From an uncultured Acetatifactor sp. (GTDB lineage Bacteria > Bacillota > Clostridia > Lachnospirales > Lachnospiraceae), in the NCBI RefSeq assembly GCF_910585425.1, contig NZ_CAJUCP010000005.1, positions 81,915-145,914 of the forward strand: a stretch of 64,000 bases of DNA, in the 5' to 3' direction. Shown piece after piece: positions 9,287-18,159 of this stretch (position 1 is its first letter; the number at the start of each line of letters is the position of its first letter). Under the pieces are notes generated by a model, which was not told where the DNA came from, ran no database searches, and was given only the letters and a program-made list of their open reading frames with translations. Made by a program: the position numbers and the translations under genes.

Positions 9287-10108
9287 ATGGATGAAAAGCA
9301 TTCCAGGGAGCAGCAAAGCTCCAAAGTCATTGTCGTCACTTCAGGGAAAGGCGGCGTGGGCAAGACCACCACGACCGCAAACGTAGGAACGGGTCTGGCG
9401 AAGCTGGGAAAGAAGGTCTGCCTGATCGACACGGACATAGGCCTTCGCAATCTGGACGTGGTCATGGGACTGGAGAACCGCATCGTCTACAATCTGGTGG
9501 ACGTGGTGGAGGGGAACTGCCGGGTGAAGCAGGCATTGATCCGGGACAAGCGCCATCCGGGGCTGTACCTGATGCCCTCTGCCCAGACCAGGGACAAGTC
9601 CGCGGTGTCCCCGGGGCAGATGGTGAAGGTGATCGAACACTTGAAGGAACAGTTCGACTATATCCTCTTAGACTGCCCGGCGGGCATCGAGCAGGGTTTC
9701 CAGAATGCCATCGCCGGAGCGGACAGGGCGTTAGTGGTGACTACCCCCGAAGTGTCCGCCATCCGGGACGCGGACCGCATCATCGGCCTGCTGGAGGCCA
9801 ACGGCTTCAAGCAGATGGACCTGATCATCAACAGGCTGCGGATGGACATGGTCAGGCGTGGGGACATGATGTCCGCCCAGGACGTTGTGGATATCCTTGC
9901 CATCCCGCTGATCGGCATCATACCGGACGATGAGAGCGTGGTAGTGGCCAGCAACCAGGGAGAGCCCCTGGTGGGGAGCAGCTCTCCCGCAGGGCAGGCC
10001 TACGCGAATGTAGTACATCGGGTGGAGGGAAAGGAGGTGCCCTATCTGAATTTCGACAAGGGCATTTCATTCTGGACCAGGGTGACTGGTATTTTTCATA
10101 AGGCATAG
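9287..10108 (+). CDS. minD: Septum site-determining ATPase MinD
   Basis: Deviant Walker A ATPase of 273 residues: SGKGGVGKTTTTANVG near residue 20, DTDIGLRNLDVVMGLENR, and DCPAGIEQGF. The C-terminal amphipathic helix (SFWTRVTGIFHKA) is the membrane-targeting sequence. It recruits MinC and is stimulated by MinE. The N-terminus has about 12 extra residues (MDEKHSREQQSSK) before the first strand. They are encoded by a copy of the GCATTCCA repeat immediately after the ATG. Confidence 0.95.
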   Translation: MDEKHSREQQSSKVIVVTSGKGGVGKTTTTANVGTGLAKLGKKVCLIDTDIGLRNLDVVMGLENRIVYNLVDVVEGNCRVKQALIRDKRHPGLYLMPSAQTRDKSAVSPGQMVKVIEHLKEQFDYILLDCPAGIEQGFQNAIAGADRALVVTTPEVSAIRDADRIIGLLEANGFKQMDLIINRLRMDMVRRGDMMSAQDVVDILAIPLIGIIPDDESVVVASNQGEPLVGSSSPAGQAYANVVHRVEGKEVPYLNFDKGISFWTRVTGIFHKA

Positions 10109-10119
10109 GAGGAGTGGAG

Positions 10120-10398
10120 ATGAGGCATTTTTTTCGCAGAAAAAGCTCCTGCCAGATTGCAAAGGACAGGCTGAAGATCCTGCTGATATCGGACAGGGTC
10201 AACTGCTCGCCGGAGGTAATGGAGTTGATTAAGCTGGACATAGCCAAGGTCTTGTCCAAGTACATGAAGATAGATTCCGAGAATATGGATATCCAGATCA
10301 ATACAAAGGGGAACAAGTCCGGGCGGGGAGGCAAGATGCCGTCCCTGTACGCCAATATCCCCATCGTGGACGTCACCGCGAAGGATCTGGCGAAATGA
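10120..10398 (+). CDS. minE: Cell division topological specificity factor MinE
   Basis: Ninety-two residues. The N-terminal anti-MinCD helix region (SCQIAKDRLKILLISDRVNCSPEVM) is followed by the beta-stranded topological domain. The ATG at 10120 sits about 6 bases after AGGAGG; an in-frame GTG at 10114 is inside that site and is rejected. It lies 11 bases after minD. Confidence 0.9.
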   Translation: MRHFFRRKSSCQIAKDRLKILLISDRVNCSPEVMELIKLDIAKVLSKYMKIDSENMDIQINTKGNKSGRGGKMPSLYANIPIVDVTAKDLAK

Positions 10399-10447
10399 AT
10401 TCTGGTATGGGATTCCGGTTTAGAGGAAGTATCGCTTAGAGGAAGAT

Positions 10448-11560
10448 ATGTTTAAAAGATACAGATTACGGGATTATGATTTTAAGCTTGTGCTGTTGAT
10501 ACTGGCGCTGTCGGCGGTGGGTGTCATCGCCGTAGGCAGCGCGGAGCCGTCCCTGCAGAACAAGCAGCTTGCCGGAGTGGTCGCAGGGGTGGTTCTGATG
10601 GTGGTGGTCTCCCTGTTTGACTATACTATGGTAATCAGGCTGAACTGGCTGATGTACGTGGCCAATCTGGTGCTGCTGGTGGCCGTCTGGCAGCTTGGGG
10701 ACGAGACGAAAGGGGCCACCAGATGGCTTACGATTGGGGGGCTGCGATTTCAACCTTCAGAAACTGCAAAAATTTTGTTGATTTTATTCTTTGCACAGTT
10801 TATTATGAAACATAGGAAGAAATTGAACACCGTGGTAATCATAGCCAGCTGTGTCGTCATGTACGCGCTGCCCTGGATTCTGGTCTGGAAACAGCCGGAT
10901 TTGTCCACCAGCATCGTGCTCCTGGCCGTGTTCTGCATCATCATGTTCGCCGGGGGCATAAGCCTGAAGCTGGTATTCGGGGCCATAGCGGTGGCGATAC
11001 CGGCGGTGGCGCTGGTGATATCGCTGGCGCTGCAGCCGGACAGCGACCTTTTGACGGACAATCAGAAGACCCGTGTACTGGCCTTCGTCAACCCCCAAGA
11101 ATACGAGACCACCTACGCATATCAGCAGCTGAATTCCGTGACGGCGATCGCATCCGGGCAGCTGGAGGGGAAGGGGTATAAGAATAATGAGATTACATCG
11201 GTAAAAAATGGCAATTTTCTTTCGGAGGCGCAGACAGACTTTATATTCTCCGTAATCGGAGAGGAATTCGGCTTCAAGGGGAGCGTCGTGGTAATCGTGT
11301 TGCTATTCTCTGTGGCATTGGAATGCATCTCGGTGGCCCGGAAAGCGAAGGATGTGGCAGGGACGGTCATCGCCGCCAGCATGGGAGGGCTCGTGGCCTT
11401 TCAGGGGTTCTTCAATATCGGCGTGGCAACTTTCATCCTGCCTACCACAGGACTTACGCTTCCTTTCGTCAGCAATGGTCTGACTTCGCTGCTGAGTCTA
11501 TTTATCGGCATGGGGTTTGTCCTGAACGTAAGGCTTCAGGCAAAGAAAACGAAACAGTAG
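10448..11560 (+). CDS. rodA: RodA-type SEDS peptidoglycan polymerase
   Basis: Polytopic SEDS protein of 370 residues with about ten helices. Family landmarks are [30 protein letters not shown] and the loop [20 protein letters not shown], ending [17 protein letters not shown]. It polymerises glycan strands with the class B PBP encoded upstream. Placement in a mre/min block favours RodA over FtsW. Confidence 0.9.
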   Translation: MFKRYRLRDYDFKLVLLILALSAVGVIAVGSAEPSLQNKQLAGVVAGVVLMVVVSLFDYTMVIRLNWLMYVANLVLLVAVWQLGDETKGATRWLTIGGLRFQPSETAKILLILFFAQFIMKHRKKLNTVVIIASCVVMYALPWILVWKQPDLSTSIVLLAVFCIIMFAGGISLKLVFGAIAVAIPAVALVISLALQPDSDLLTDNQKTRVLAFVNPQEYETTYAYQQLNSVTAIASGQLEGKGYKNNEITSVKNGNFLSEAQTDFIFSVIGEEFGFKGSVVVIVLLFSVALECISVARKAKDVAGTVIAASMGGLVAFQGFFNIGVATFILPTTGLTLPFVSNGLTSLLSLFIGMGFVLNVRLQAKKTKQ

Positions 11561-11585
11561 AAGATGCTATGGAGGAGGTACACTT

Positions 11586-11981
11586 ATGAACATTGCGCTG
11601 ATTGCACATGACGCAAAAAAGAAGCTGATGCAGAATTTCTGCATCGCGTACAGGGGGATCCTGAGCAAGAACGATCTGTATGCCACGGGCACCACAGGAC
11701 GCCTGATCGAGGAGGTCACGAACCTGAACGTCCACAAATGCCTGGCGGGGCATCTGGGCGGGGAGCAGCAGATCGGTGCCCAGATTGAGAACAATGAGAT
11801 AGACCTTGTGATATTCCTGCGCGATCCCTTGAGCCCAAAGAAACATGAGCCGGACGTGAACAATGTGGTGCATCTGTGCGACACCCACAATATTCCGCTG
11901 GCCACGAACCTGGCGAGCGCGGAACTGTTGATCAAGGCTCTGGACAGAGGGGATTTGGAATGGCGTGAACTTTATAAATAA
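11586..11981 (+). CDS. mgsA: Methylglyoxal synthase with Glu at the catalytic Asp position
   Basis: A 131-residue protein of the MGS family, which converts dihydroxyacetone phosphate to methylglyoxal and phosphate. The fold signatures [34 protein letters not shown] and [12 protein letters not shown] are all present. The segment holding the catalytic base in the E. coli enzyme (GGDQQ, Asp71) reads GGEQQ here, with Glu60. Whether Glu supports catalysis is not known from sequence. The next gene starts inside its 3' end. Confidence 0.88.
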   Translation: MNIALIAHDAKKKLMQNFCIAYRGILSKNDLYATGTTGRLIEEVTNLNVHKCLAGHLGGEQQIGAQIENNEIDLVIFLRDPLSPKKHEPDVNNVVHLCDTHNIPLATNLASAELLIKALDRGDLEWRELYK

Positions 11982-12951
11982 GAAGAAAATCATTTCATTG
12001 ATAGGCGGCATGGTGACGGCAGTCTGCTGCCTCACGGGGTGCGGCAGCCTGTCCTACGACATGGCTTACCATGTGGATTACGATGTCAGCAGCTTCAACG
12101 TGGTGACCAGACAGGAGACGCGCACGGCCCTGCCCTTCGCGGCGAATCTGTGCGTGGCGGCGGGGAACGTGCCCAGCGATACCGTGGACATGTCCCACGC
12201 GGAGGCGGCGGGGCTGTTCGGCCTTGACGAGAGGCAGGTACTCTATGCCCAGAACATCCATGAAAGGCTCCACCCGGCCAGCCTGACCAAGGTGATGACG
12301 GCTCTGGTGGCATTGAAATACGGACAGCTGAACCAGACGCTGACGGCTTCCGATGTGGTCAACATCACGGAGCCGGGCGCGGTGCTCTGCGGGCTGGCCA
12401 CAGGGGATACCATGACCCTGGATCAGGCCCTGCGCATCCTGCTGGTGTATTCCTCCAATGACGTGGCCATGCTGATTGCGGAGAATGTGGGGGGGAGCGT
12501 GGAACGTTTTGTGGAAATGATGAACGAGGAGGCGGCGCGCCTGGGGGCTACCAACACGCATTTCATGAATCCCCACGGACTGACGGAATCGGAGCATTAC
12601 ACCACAGTCTACGACCTGTATCTGATTTTCAATGAGGCTGTCAAAAACGACACCTTCAATGAAATCATACACATGTCCAGCTATCAGACCGTGTTCTATG
12701 ACAGAGACGGCCGGGAAAAGGCCTTTGACCGGCAGAACTCGAACCAGTACCTGCGGGGAGAGCGGCAGGCTCCCGCCAACGTGACGGTGATTGGGGGCAA
12801 GACCGGAACGACGAATGCGGCAGGCTACTGTCTGATGCTGCTCTCCAGGGATGAAAACGGCCGTCCCTATATCTCCATTGTGCTCCGGGCAGAGGGGGTG
12901 GAGGAGCTTTATGGAGAGATGACGGATTTACTTGACGAGATTCATAAATAG
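11965..12951 (+). CDS. D-alanyl-D-alanine carboxypeptidase lipoprotein
   Basis: Serine peptidase of family S11 (DacA/DacF-like), 328 residues. The N-terminus has a signal peptide ending in a lipobox (CLTGC, Cys26 the expected lipid site), so it is probably membrane-anchored outside the cell. Active-site motifs are S106-L-T-K109, SSN (within [11 protein letters not shown]) and KTG ([11 protein letters not shown]). It trims the terminal D-Ala of peptidoglycan stem peptides. The GTG start lies within the end of mgsA, implying coupling. Confidence 0.9.
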   Translation: MNFINKKKIISLIGGMVTAVCCLTGCGSLSYDMAYHVDYDVSSFNVVTRQETRTALPFAANLCVAAGNVPSDTVDMSHAEAAGLFGLDERQVLYAQNIHERLHPASLTKVMTALVALKYGQLNQTLTASDVVNITEPGAVLCGLATGDTMTLDQALRILLVYSSNDVAMLIAENVGGSVERFVEMMNEEAARLGATNTHFMNPHGLTESEHYTTVYDLYLIFNEAVKNDTFNEIIHMSSYQTVFYDRDGREKAFDRQNSNQYLRGERQAPANVTVIGGKTGTTNAAGYCLMLLSRDENGRPYISIVLRAEGVEELYGEMTDLLDEIHK

Positions 12952-12954
12952 AGG

Positions 12955-12983
12955 TTGTTTTTTGGTCGTGTTTCACTTATAAT
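12955..12983 (+). promoter_or_regulatory. Predicted sigma-A promoter for the small P-loop gene
   Basis: TTGTTT (12955-12960), a 17-base gap, then a perfect TATAAT (12978-12983). AGGAGGG and an ATG follow within about 30 bases. Confidence 0.75.
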
Positions 12984-13013
12984 ATAAATACTAATACTAT
13001 AGGAGGGTTTCCA

Positions 13014-13433
13014 ATGGTCCAGTTAATTGTAGGCAATAAGGGAAAAGGTAAGACAACGCAGCTATTGGAGAAGGTGAATAGCGAAATCAAGGAGATTGCG
13101 GGCAATATCGTGTATCTCGACAAGAATACCAAACATATGTACGAACTGAACAACAAGGTTCGCCTGATTGATGTCTCTCAGTACATGATTGAGGACAGCG
13201 ATGAGTTCGTGGGCTTCGTCAGCGGCATCATCTCTCAGGATCACGACCTGCAGCAGATGTATTTCGACAACTTTTTAAAGATAGCGTGCCTTGAGGGGCA
13301 GGACATCGTGGCCGCTATGAACAAATTGGAAAAACTCAGCAATAATTTCGATGTGGATTTCATCCTGAGCATATCCATGGATGAGTCCCAGCTCCCGGAA
13401 GGTTTGAAGGAGAAAGTCATAGTATCCCTGTAA
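13014..13433 (+). CDS. Small P-loop protein of unknown function
   Basis: A 139-residue protein opening with a Walker A motif (IVGNKGKGKTTQL), then a strand NIVYLDKN. It lacks an obvious DExx Walker B, but has a late hydrophobic strand (VDFILSISMDESQ). Such proteins are widespread in Clostridia and often mislabelled as twitching-motility proteins. Nothing here supports pili. It has its own strong promoter and an AGGAGGG ribosome site. Nucleotide binding is a reasonable inference; the role is unknown. Confidence 0.8.
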   Translation: MVQLIVGNKGKGKTTQLLEKVNSEIKEIAGNIVYLDKNTKHMYELNNKVRLIDVSQYMIEDSDEFVGFVSGIISQDHDLQQMYFDNFLKIACLEGQDIVAAMNKLEKLSNNFDVDFILSISMDESQLPEGLKEKVIVSL

Positions 13434-13465
13434 TGGCAATTCGGCCACGGATTGTATGGTGGTTT

Positions 13466-13494
13466 TTGCATGTTTATGTAGTCACGGGTATAAT
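13466..13494 (+). promoter_or_regulatory. Predicted sigma-A promoter for the HlyD-like gene cluster
   Basis: TTGCAT (13466-13471), 17 bases, perfect TATAAT (13489-13494). The inferred transcript begins about 60 bases before the preferred start at 13563. Confidence 0.65.
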
Positions 13495-13515
13495 TATAGG
13501 ATCGGATTACACACG

Positions 13516-13547
13516 AAAGCCTCGGAAAGCATATGCCGGGGCTTTTG
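13516..13547 (+). terminator. Hairpin in the leader of the HlyD-like gene
   Basis: AAAGCCTCGG pairs with CCGGGGCTTT through one T-G pair around a 10-base loop and is followed by TTG. It ends 4 bases before the GGAGG of the next gene. It may terminate read-through from the P-loop gene, attenuate the downstream cluster, or affect translation. Confidence 0.45.
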
Positions 13548-13562
13548 TATGGAGGCGTGGGA

Positions 13563-15173
13563 TTGGCAAAGGGCAGGAAATCGAACAGACGCACGCAGAG
13601 GGACAGAAATGCTTCCCGGAGCAGAGATGTTCCCCGGAGCAGAGACGTTCCCCGGAGCAGAAATGTTCCCCGAAGCAGAGACGTTCCCCGAAACCGGGAT
13701 GATTCCCGGGAAAGGGGCTCCCGGGAAAGAAACAGCTCTGGAGAGCTGCGAGCCTCCCGGAAGGGAAGAGGCGCTCCGAGGAAGGTAACCAAGATAAAAA
13801 AATACCGCAAGCCTCTGAACCTGAATATCGGGATGCTGGTTTTCGCTGTCATTTTCTTCTATGTGGTGGTCTGTGTCATCCTTTATTTCCAGACCAGCCA
13901 CATCGTCCGATACGAAGTGAAGGAGGGCTCCCTTGCCACGGACACGGTATATAGAGGGGTGGCGCTGCGGGACGAGACAGTGGTCCGCGCCGAGACGGCA
14001 GGCTATGTGAACTACTATGCCAGAGAGGGGGAGCGGGTGGCCAAGAACAATCTCGTCTACATCGTGGACGAGACGGGACGCCTGAACGAGGAGCTGGAGA
14101 ACCTGAGCCTTGGGGAGAACTCCCTTTCCGACAGGGAGCTGATGGACTTCAGGAGCGAGATTGTGAATTTTGTCCATGGCTTCCGGCCTGAGCAGTACGA
14201 TAGTACATATGATTTCAAATATTCCATGAAGAATACGGTTCTGAAGCTTGCGAACACCAACATGCTTCAGAGCGTCAGCGACCTGAGCGGCACTACGGGA
14301 GGGAACATCGTCAACTACTTCCATGCGCCTGACACGGGAATCGTTACCTACTGGACGGACGGCTACGAGTCCCTGACGGCACAGGACGTGACAGAAGACC
14401 TCTGGGACGATACGGCCTATGAGAAGAAGCTCATGATGGGAAATTCCCTGGTGGCCGCGGGGGATGCGGTCTATAAGCTGGCCACCAGCGAGAACTGGTC
14501 CATCGTCATCCCGGTGGAGCCTGACAGAGGCGCGCAGCTCCAGGAGGAGGGCTTCGTGAAGGTTCGCTTTCTGAAGAACCAGTACGAATCCTGGGGAGAG
14601 ACGAAGCTGCTCACTAATGGGGACGGAAACACCTATCTACAGCTGTCCTTCACCAATTCCATGGTCACCTTCGCAACAGACAGATTCCTGGATGTGGAGC
14701 TGATTGTAGAGGATGAGACAGGATTGAAGATACCGAAGTCTTCTATCGTCCAGAAGGAATTCTTCCTGATACCGGAGGAGTATGTGATTCCCGGAGGCAA
14801 CAACGGCGGGGACAGCATCATGCGGCAGACCGTCCTGGAGGACGGAACCCTTTCCAGCGAGGTACTGGAGATAGAGGTATACTATTTTGACGATGAGACA
14901 AAGGAATACTACCTGGACAGCTCTATCCTGAATTCCGGGGACAATATCTACAAACTGGACAGCCAGGAGACGTTTACGGTGAGCAAGCGGGCGACGCTGA
15001 CCGGTGTGTATAATATAAACAAAGGATACGCCGACTTCAAGCAGATCACTATTCTGTACGAAAACGACGAGTACGCTATCGTGGAGCCCAATATGAAATA
15101 CAGCCTGAGCGTGTATGACTATATCGTGCTGAACGCGGAGACTGTCAAGGACGATCAGCTCATCAGGCAGTGA
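13563..15173 (+). CDS. HlyD-family-like membrane protein with Arg/Pro repeat N-terminus
   Basis: From the TTG at 13563 (GGAGG 7 bases before) this is 536 residues; an ATG at 13533 sits inside a leader hairpin and is less likely. The cytoplasmic N-terminus is strongly basic and contains tandem SRDVPR-like hexapeptides. One membrane helix (near IGMLVFAVIFFYVVVCVILYF in sense) follows, then an extracellular part whose opening (ETVVRAETAGYVNYYAREGERVAKNNLVYIV) looks like the lipoyl/biotinyl hairpin of HlyD/RND adaptors. No transporter partner is adjacent. It heads the yggS-sepF cluster, so a division or envelope role is possible. The exact function is unknown. Confidence 0.75.
   Translation: MAKGRKSNRRTQRDRNASRSRDVPRSRDVPRSRNVPRSRDVPRNRDDSRERGSRERNSSGELRASRKGRGAPRKVTKIKKYRKPLNLNIGMLVFAVIFFYVVVCVILYFQTSHIVRYEVKEGSLATDTVYRGVALRDETVVRAETAGYVNYYAREGERVAKNNLVYIVDETGRLNEELENLSLGENSLSDRELMDFRSEIVNFVHGFRPEQYDSTYDFKYSMKNTVLKLANTNMLQSVSDLSGTTGGNIVNYFHAPDTGIVTYWTDGYESLTAQDVTEDLWDDTAYEKKLMMGNSLVAAGDAVYKLATSENWSIVIPVEPDRGAQLQEEGFVKVRFLKNQYESWGETKLLTNGDGNTYLQLSFTNSMVTFATDRFLDVELIVEDETGLKIPKSSIVQKEFFLIPEEYVIPGGNNGGDSIMRQTVLEDGTLSSEVLEIEVYYFDDETKEYYLDSSILNSGDNIYKLDSQETFTVSKRATLTGVYNINKGYADFKQITILYENDEYAIVEPNMKYSLSVYDYIVLNAETVKDDQLIRQ
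13612..13701 (+). repeat. 18-bp tandem repeat inside the HlyD-like gene
   Basis: Five units of the form TTCCCCGGAGCAGAGATG, differing at one to a few bases each. They encode SRDVPR/SRNVPR-type hexapeptides in the reading frame of the host gene, so unit-number changes would be in frame. Confidence 0.85.
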
Positions 15174-15183
15174 GCCAAGGAGG

Positions 15184-15885
15184 ATGGAAAAAGTGGTACG
15201 GGAAAATTTGGAGGCTGTGCAGGGAATCATAGGGGATGCCTGTGAAAGGGCAGGACGGCCCGGGGACGGCGTGACGCTGATCGCGGTGAGCAAGACCAAG
15301 CCGCTGGAGCTTGTGCGGGAGGCCTATGAGGCCGGAGCCAGGGATTTCGGGGAGAACAAGGTGCAGGATCTCCTGGATCGGATAGAGGCGCTGCCCTCGG
15401 ACATCCGCTGGCATATGATAGGGCATCTGCAGAGGAACAAGGTAAAGTACATCGTGGGCAAGGTGGCCTTGATACACAGCGTGGATTCCCTGCGGCTGGC
15501 GGAGGAGATCAGCAGGGAGTCCCTGAAGCGCCAGGTGGAGACGGATATCCTGATCGAGGTCAATGTGGCCGGGGAGGAGAGCAAGTTCGGCGTCTGCCTG
15601 TCGGAAACCGTTTCGCTGGTGGAGGAAATCGCAAAGCTGCCCGCCGTGCACATCCGGGGACTGATGACCATAGCCCCTTTTGTGGAAGATGCAGAGGAGA
15701 ATCGCCAAATTTTCCGTAAATTGAAGCAATTATCTGTTGACATAGAGAGGAAAAACATTGATAATGTTAATATGTCTGCCTTATCCATGGGCATGACAGG
15801 CGATTATCCTGTGGCGATAGAAGAGGGTGCTACATATGTGAGGGTAGGCACAGGGATATTCGGGGAGAGAGAGTCCCGACTATGA
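15184..15885 (+). CDS. YggS-family PLP homeostasis protein
   Basis: A 233-residue member of the YggS/PROSC family, a single-domain alanine-racemase-like barrel that carries PLP and balances vitamin B6 pools. PLP Lys37 lies in LIAVSKTKP. Other conserved blocks are FGENKVQDLLDR, WHMIGHLQRNK, HSVDSLRLA and SMGMTGDYPVAIEEGATYVRVG. It stands immediately before sepF, the usual arrangement in Firmicutes and related bacteria. Confidence 0.93.
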   Translation: MEKVVRENLEAVQGIIGDACERAGRPGDGVTLIAVSKTKPLELVREAYEAGARDFGENKVQDLLDRIEALPSDIRWHMIGHLQRNKVKYIVGKVALIHSVDSLRLAEEISRESLKRQVETDILIEVNVAGEESKFGVCLSETVSLVEEIAKLPAVHIRGLMTIAPFVEDAEENRQIFRKLKQLSVDIERKNIDNVNMSALSMGMTGDYPVAIEEGATYVRVGTGIFGERESRL

Positions 15886-15919
15886 AGAGGGAAGACAGCG
15901 AAAGGCGTGGTGTGAGAGA

Positions 15920-16459
15920 ATGGGTGTAATGGATAAATTTCTGAACTATATGAAGATTAATCCTGAAGAAGAAGACGAGTATTATGATGACGACTATCTG
16001 GACGAAGAAGATGACGAGCCCGCTCCGCCTCCCAGGAGAAGCTCCTCCAAGATAAGGGACATGGAGGACTATGAGGATGACCACATGTCGTCGTCATATC
16101 AGAAGAAGCAGTCTTCGGCCTCCAGCAAGATTACCCCAATCAAGCAGTCTACCTCCCGGCGGGTGGCAGGCGGCAGCAGCATGGAAGTCTGCGTCATCAA
16201 GCCCACATCCGTGGAGGACGCCAGGGAGATTACGGAGACGCTCCTGGCCAACCGCACAGTGGTGCTGAACCTGGAAGGGCTGGATGTGGATATAGCGCAG
16301 CGCATCATCGATTTCACCAGCGGATCCTGCTTTGCCATAGCGGGGAATCTTCAGAAGATATCCCATTACATTTTCATCATCACTCCGGCCAGCGTGGACA
16401 TATCCGGCGATTTCCAGGATATCTTCAATGATTCCTTTGAGATGCCGCTGAATACATAG
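15920..16459 (+). CDS. sepF: Cell division protein SepF
   Basis: A 179-residue protein with the SepF layout. The N-terminal amphipathic helix is MGVMDKFLNYMKI (membrane binding), followed by an acidic, low-complexity linker. The C-terminal SepF domain begins near residue 88 (VCVIKPTSVEDAREITETLLANRTVVLNLEG) and contains the FTSGSCFAIAG loop. It anchors FtsZ to the membrane and aligns division septa. It is next to yggS as expected. Confidence 0.93.
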   Translation: MGVMDKFLNYMKINPEEEDEYYDDDYLDEEDDEPAPPPRRSSSKIRDMEDYEDDHMSSSYQKKQSSASSKITPIKQSTSRRVAGGSSMEVCVIKPTSVEDAREITETLLANRTVVLNLEGLDVDIAQRIIDFTSGSCFAIAGNLQKISHYIFIITPASVDISGDFQDIFNDSFEMPLNT

Positions 16460-16522
16460 TACATCCGCGGACTTGGCTTGTGCGGAAGCGTATTGCTGAC
16501 AGAGAGGTACGGTGGAGAAGAA

Positions 16523-17632
16523 ATGTCTGAGAGAATGTCTGTTCTGTTGAATAAAAAGCCCTGCTACGATATCGTGTTCACGAAGGGATTCGGCGGACTG
16601 CCGGAGGAGCTTGCCGCCCTGGAATGCGGAACCAGGAAGCTCTGTGTCATTACGGATTCCAAGGTGGATGAGCTCTATGGGGAAGAGGTGCTGCGGCTGC
16701 TGGAGGGAAAGTGCGCGAAAGCGGTGAAGTATGTCTTTCCCCAGGGGGAGGCCAGCAAGACCCTGGACACCGTGAGGGACATCTACCGCTTTCTGATTGA
16801 GGAGGGCTTTGACCGCAAGGACATGCTCCTGGCCCTGGGCGGAGGCGTCACGGGCGATATCACAGGGTATGCGGCGGCCACCTATCTGCGGGGAATCGAT
16901 TATGTCCAGATTCCCACCACATTGCTGGCCCAGGCGGACAGCAGCATCGGCGGCAAGACAGGCGTGGATTTCGACGGCTACAAGAACATGGTGGGCGCAT
17001 TCAAGATGCCCAGGCTGGTCTATATGAACCTGGCGGCCCTCCAGACGCTGGAGGACAGGCAGTATTTTGCCGGATTTGCCGAAGTCATGAAGCACGGGCT
17101 GATCAAGGATGCCCCTTTTTATGAATGGCTGATAGAGAACATGTACGAAATCTGCGAGCGGGATCTGACGGTGCTCCAGGAGATGATGGTCCGCAGCTGT
17201 AACGTGAAGCGGCTGGTGGTGGAGAAGGATCCCACGGAGCAGGGGGACCGGGCGCTGCTGAATTTCGGCCATACCATAGGCCATGCCATCGAAAAGGCCA
17301 GGGGATTCGAGCTGTATCACGGGGAGTGCGTGGCCCTGGGGGCAGTGGCCGCAGCGTATATTTCCTGGAAGCGGGAGCTCCTTGCCATGGAAGAGTATTA
17401 CGAGATACGGGACATGTTCGTGCCCTTCTATCTCCCCATCTCCGTGGACAAGCTGGATGTGCAGGAGATTCTGCGCCTGACGAAATCCGACAAGAAGATG
17501 GAGTCCGGCCAGATTAAGTTCGTGCTGCTGAAAAAAATCGGAAAGGCTGTCATTGACAGGACAGTGACCGATGAGGAAATCATCGCGGCCATCAATGAAA
17601 TCAATTTCAGCGAAGAGGATGCCCATGCGTAA
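16523..17632 (+). CDS. aroB: 3-dehydroquinate synthase
   Basis: A 369-residue AroB: NAD-dependent cyclisation of DAHP in the shikimate pathway. Motifs are FPQGEASKTLDTV, LALGGGVTGDITGYAAATYLRG, PTTLLAQADSSIGGKTGVD, and metal ligands in EVMKHGLIKD, NFGHTIGHAIE and HGECVALG. The ATG at 16523 follows GGTGGAGAAG; the frame extends up to a TTG at 16478 without a good site. The 3' end overlaps the start of lspA. No other shikimate gene is nearby. Confidence 0.92.
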   Translation: MSERMSVLLNKKPCYDIVFTKGFGGLPEELAALECGTRKLCVITDSKVDELYGEEVLRLLEGKCAKAVKYVFPQGEASKTLDTVRDIYRFLIEEGFDRKDMLLALGGGVTGDITGYAAATYLRGIDYVQIPTTLLAQADSSIGGKTGVDFDGYKNMVGAFKMPRLVYMNLAALQTLEDRQYFAGFAEVMKHGLIKDAPFYEWLIENMYEICERDLTVLQEMMVRSCNVKRLVVEKDPTEQGDRALLNFGHTIGHAIEKARGFELYHGECVALGAVAAAYISWKRELLAMEEYYEIRDMFVPFYLPISVDKLDVQEILRLTKSDKKMESGQIKFVLLKKIGKAVIDRTVTDEEIIAAINEINFSEEDAHA

Positions 17633-18149
17633 AGACAGGAATTATGGTTTCTTATGGATAGATATGCTGATCGCGGCGGCGCTGCTGGCCTTCGATCAGT
17701 TCACGAAATATCTGGCCATCGTCAATCTTAAAGGGCAGCCGGCCCTGGTGCTGATAGAGGGAGTTCTGGAGCTGCAGTATTTTGAGAACACGGGAATCGC
17801 GTTCAGCCTGTTCCAGGAGCGGAAGGTCTTCATCCTGATTACCGGATTCCTGGTGCTGGCAGTGGTTCTGTTCTTCCTGCTCAAGGTGCCCAGGGAGGGG
17901 CGGTTCCGGGTGGTGCATGTGCTGATGTCCGTGCTGATCGCCGGGGCTTTGGGCAATATCGTGGACAGGCTCCGGTTCGACTATGTGGTGGATTTCATTT
18001 CCTTTGTGCTGATTCACTATCCTATCTTCAATGTGGCCGACTGCTACATCGTGGTATCCGCCATCCTGCTGTTCCTCCTGTTCATTTTCGTCTATAAGGA
18101 GGAGGATCTGGAATTCCTGAGCTTCCGGAAAAAGGGACAGACAGAATAG
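17625..18149 (+). CDS. lspA: Lipoprotein signal peptidase (signal peptidase II)
   Basis: About 174 residues, four membrane helices. The catalytic aspartates are in GNIVDRLRFDYVVDFI and FNVADCYIV, and the conserved FENTGIAFSLF block is present. It cleaves prolipoproteins such as the carboxypeptidase encoded at 11965. The ATG at 17625 has AGAGG 6 bases upstream; another at 17619 is too close to that site. It starts inside the end of aroB and precedes the rluD-like gene, a common pairing. Confidence 0.92.
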   Translation: MRKDRNYGFLWIDMLIAAALLAFDQFTKYLAIVNLKGQPALVLIEGVLELQYFENTGIAFSLFQERKVFILITGFLVLAVVLFFLLKVPREGRFRVVHVLMSVLIAGALGNIVDRLRFDYVVDFISFVLIHYPIFNVADCYIVVSAILLFLLFIFVYKEEDLEFLSFRKKGQTE

Positions 18150-18159
18150 AGGAGATTCC

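Noticed and set aside
13433..13788. Small frames on both strands over the minisatellite
   Set aside because: They are alternate-frame readings of the 18-bp repeat, with no start sites of their own.
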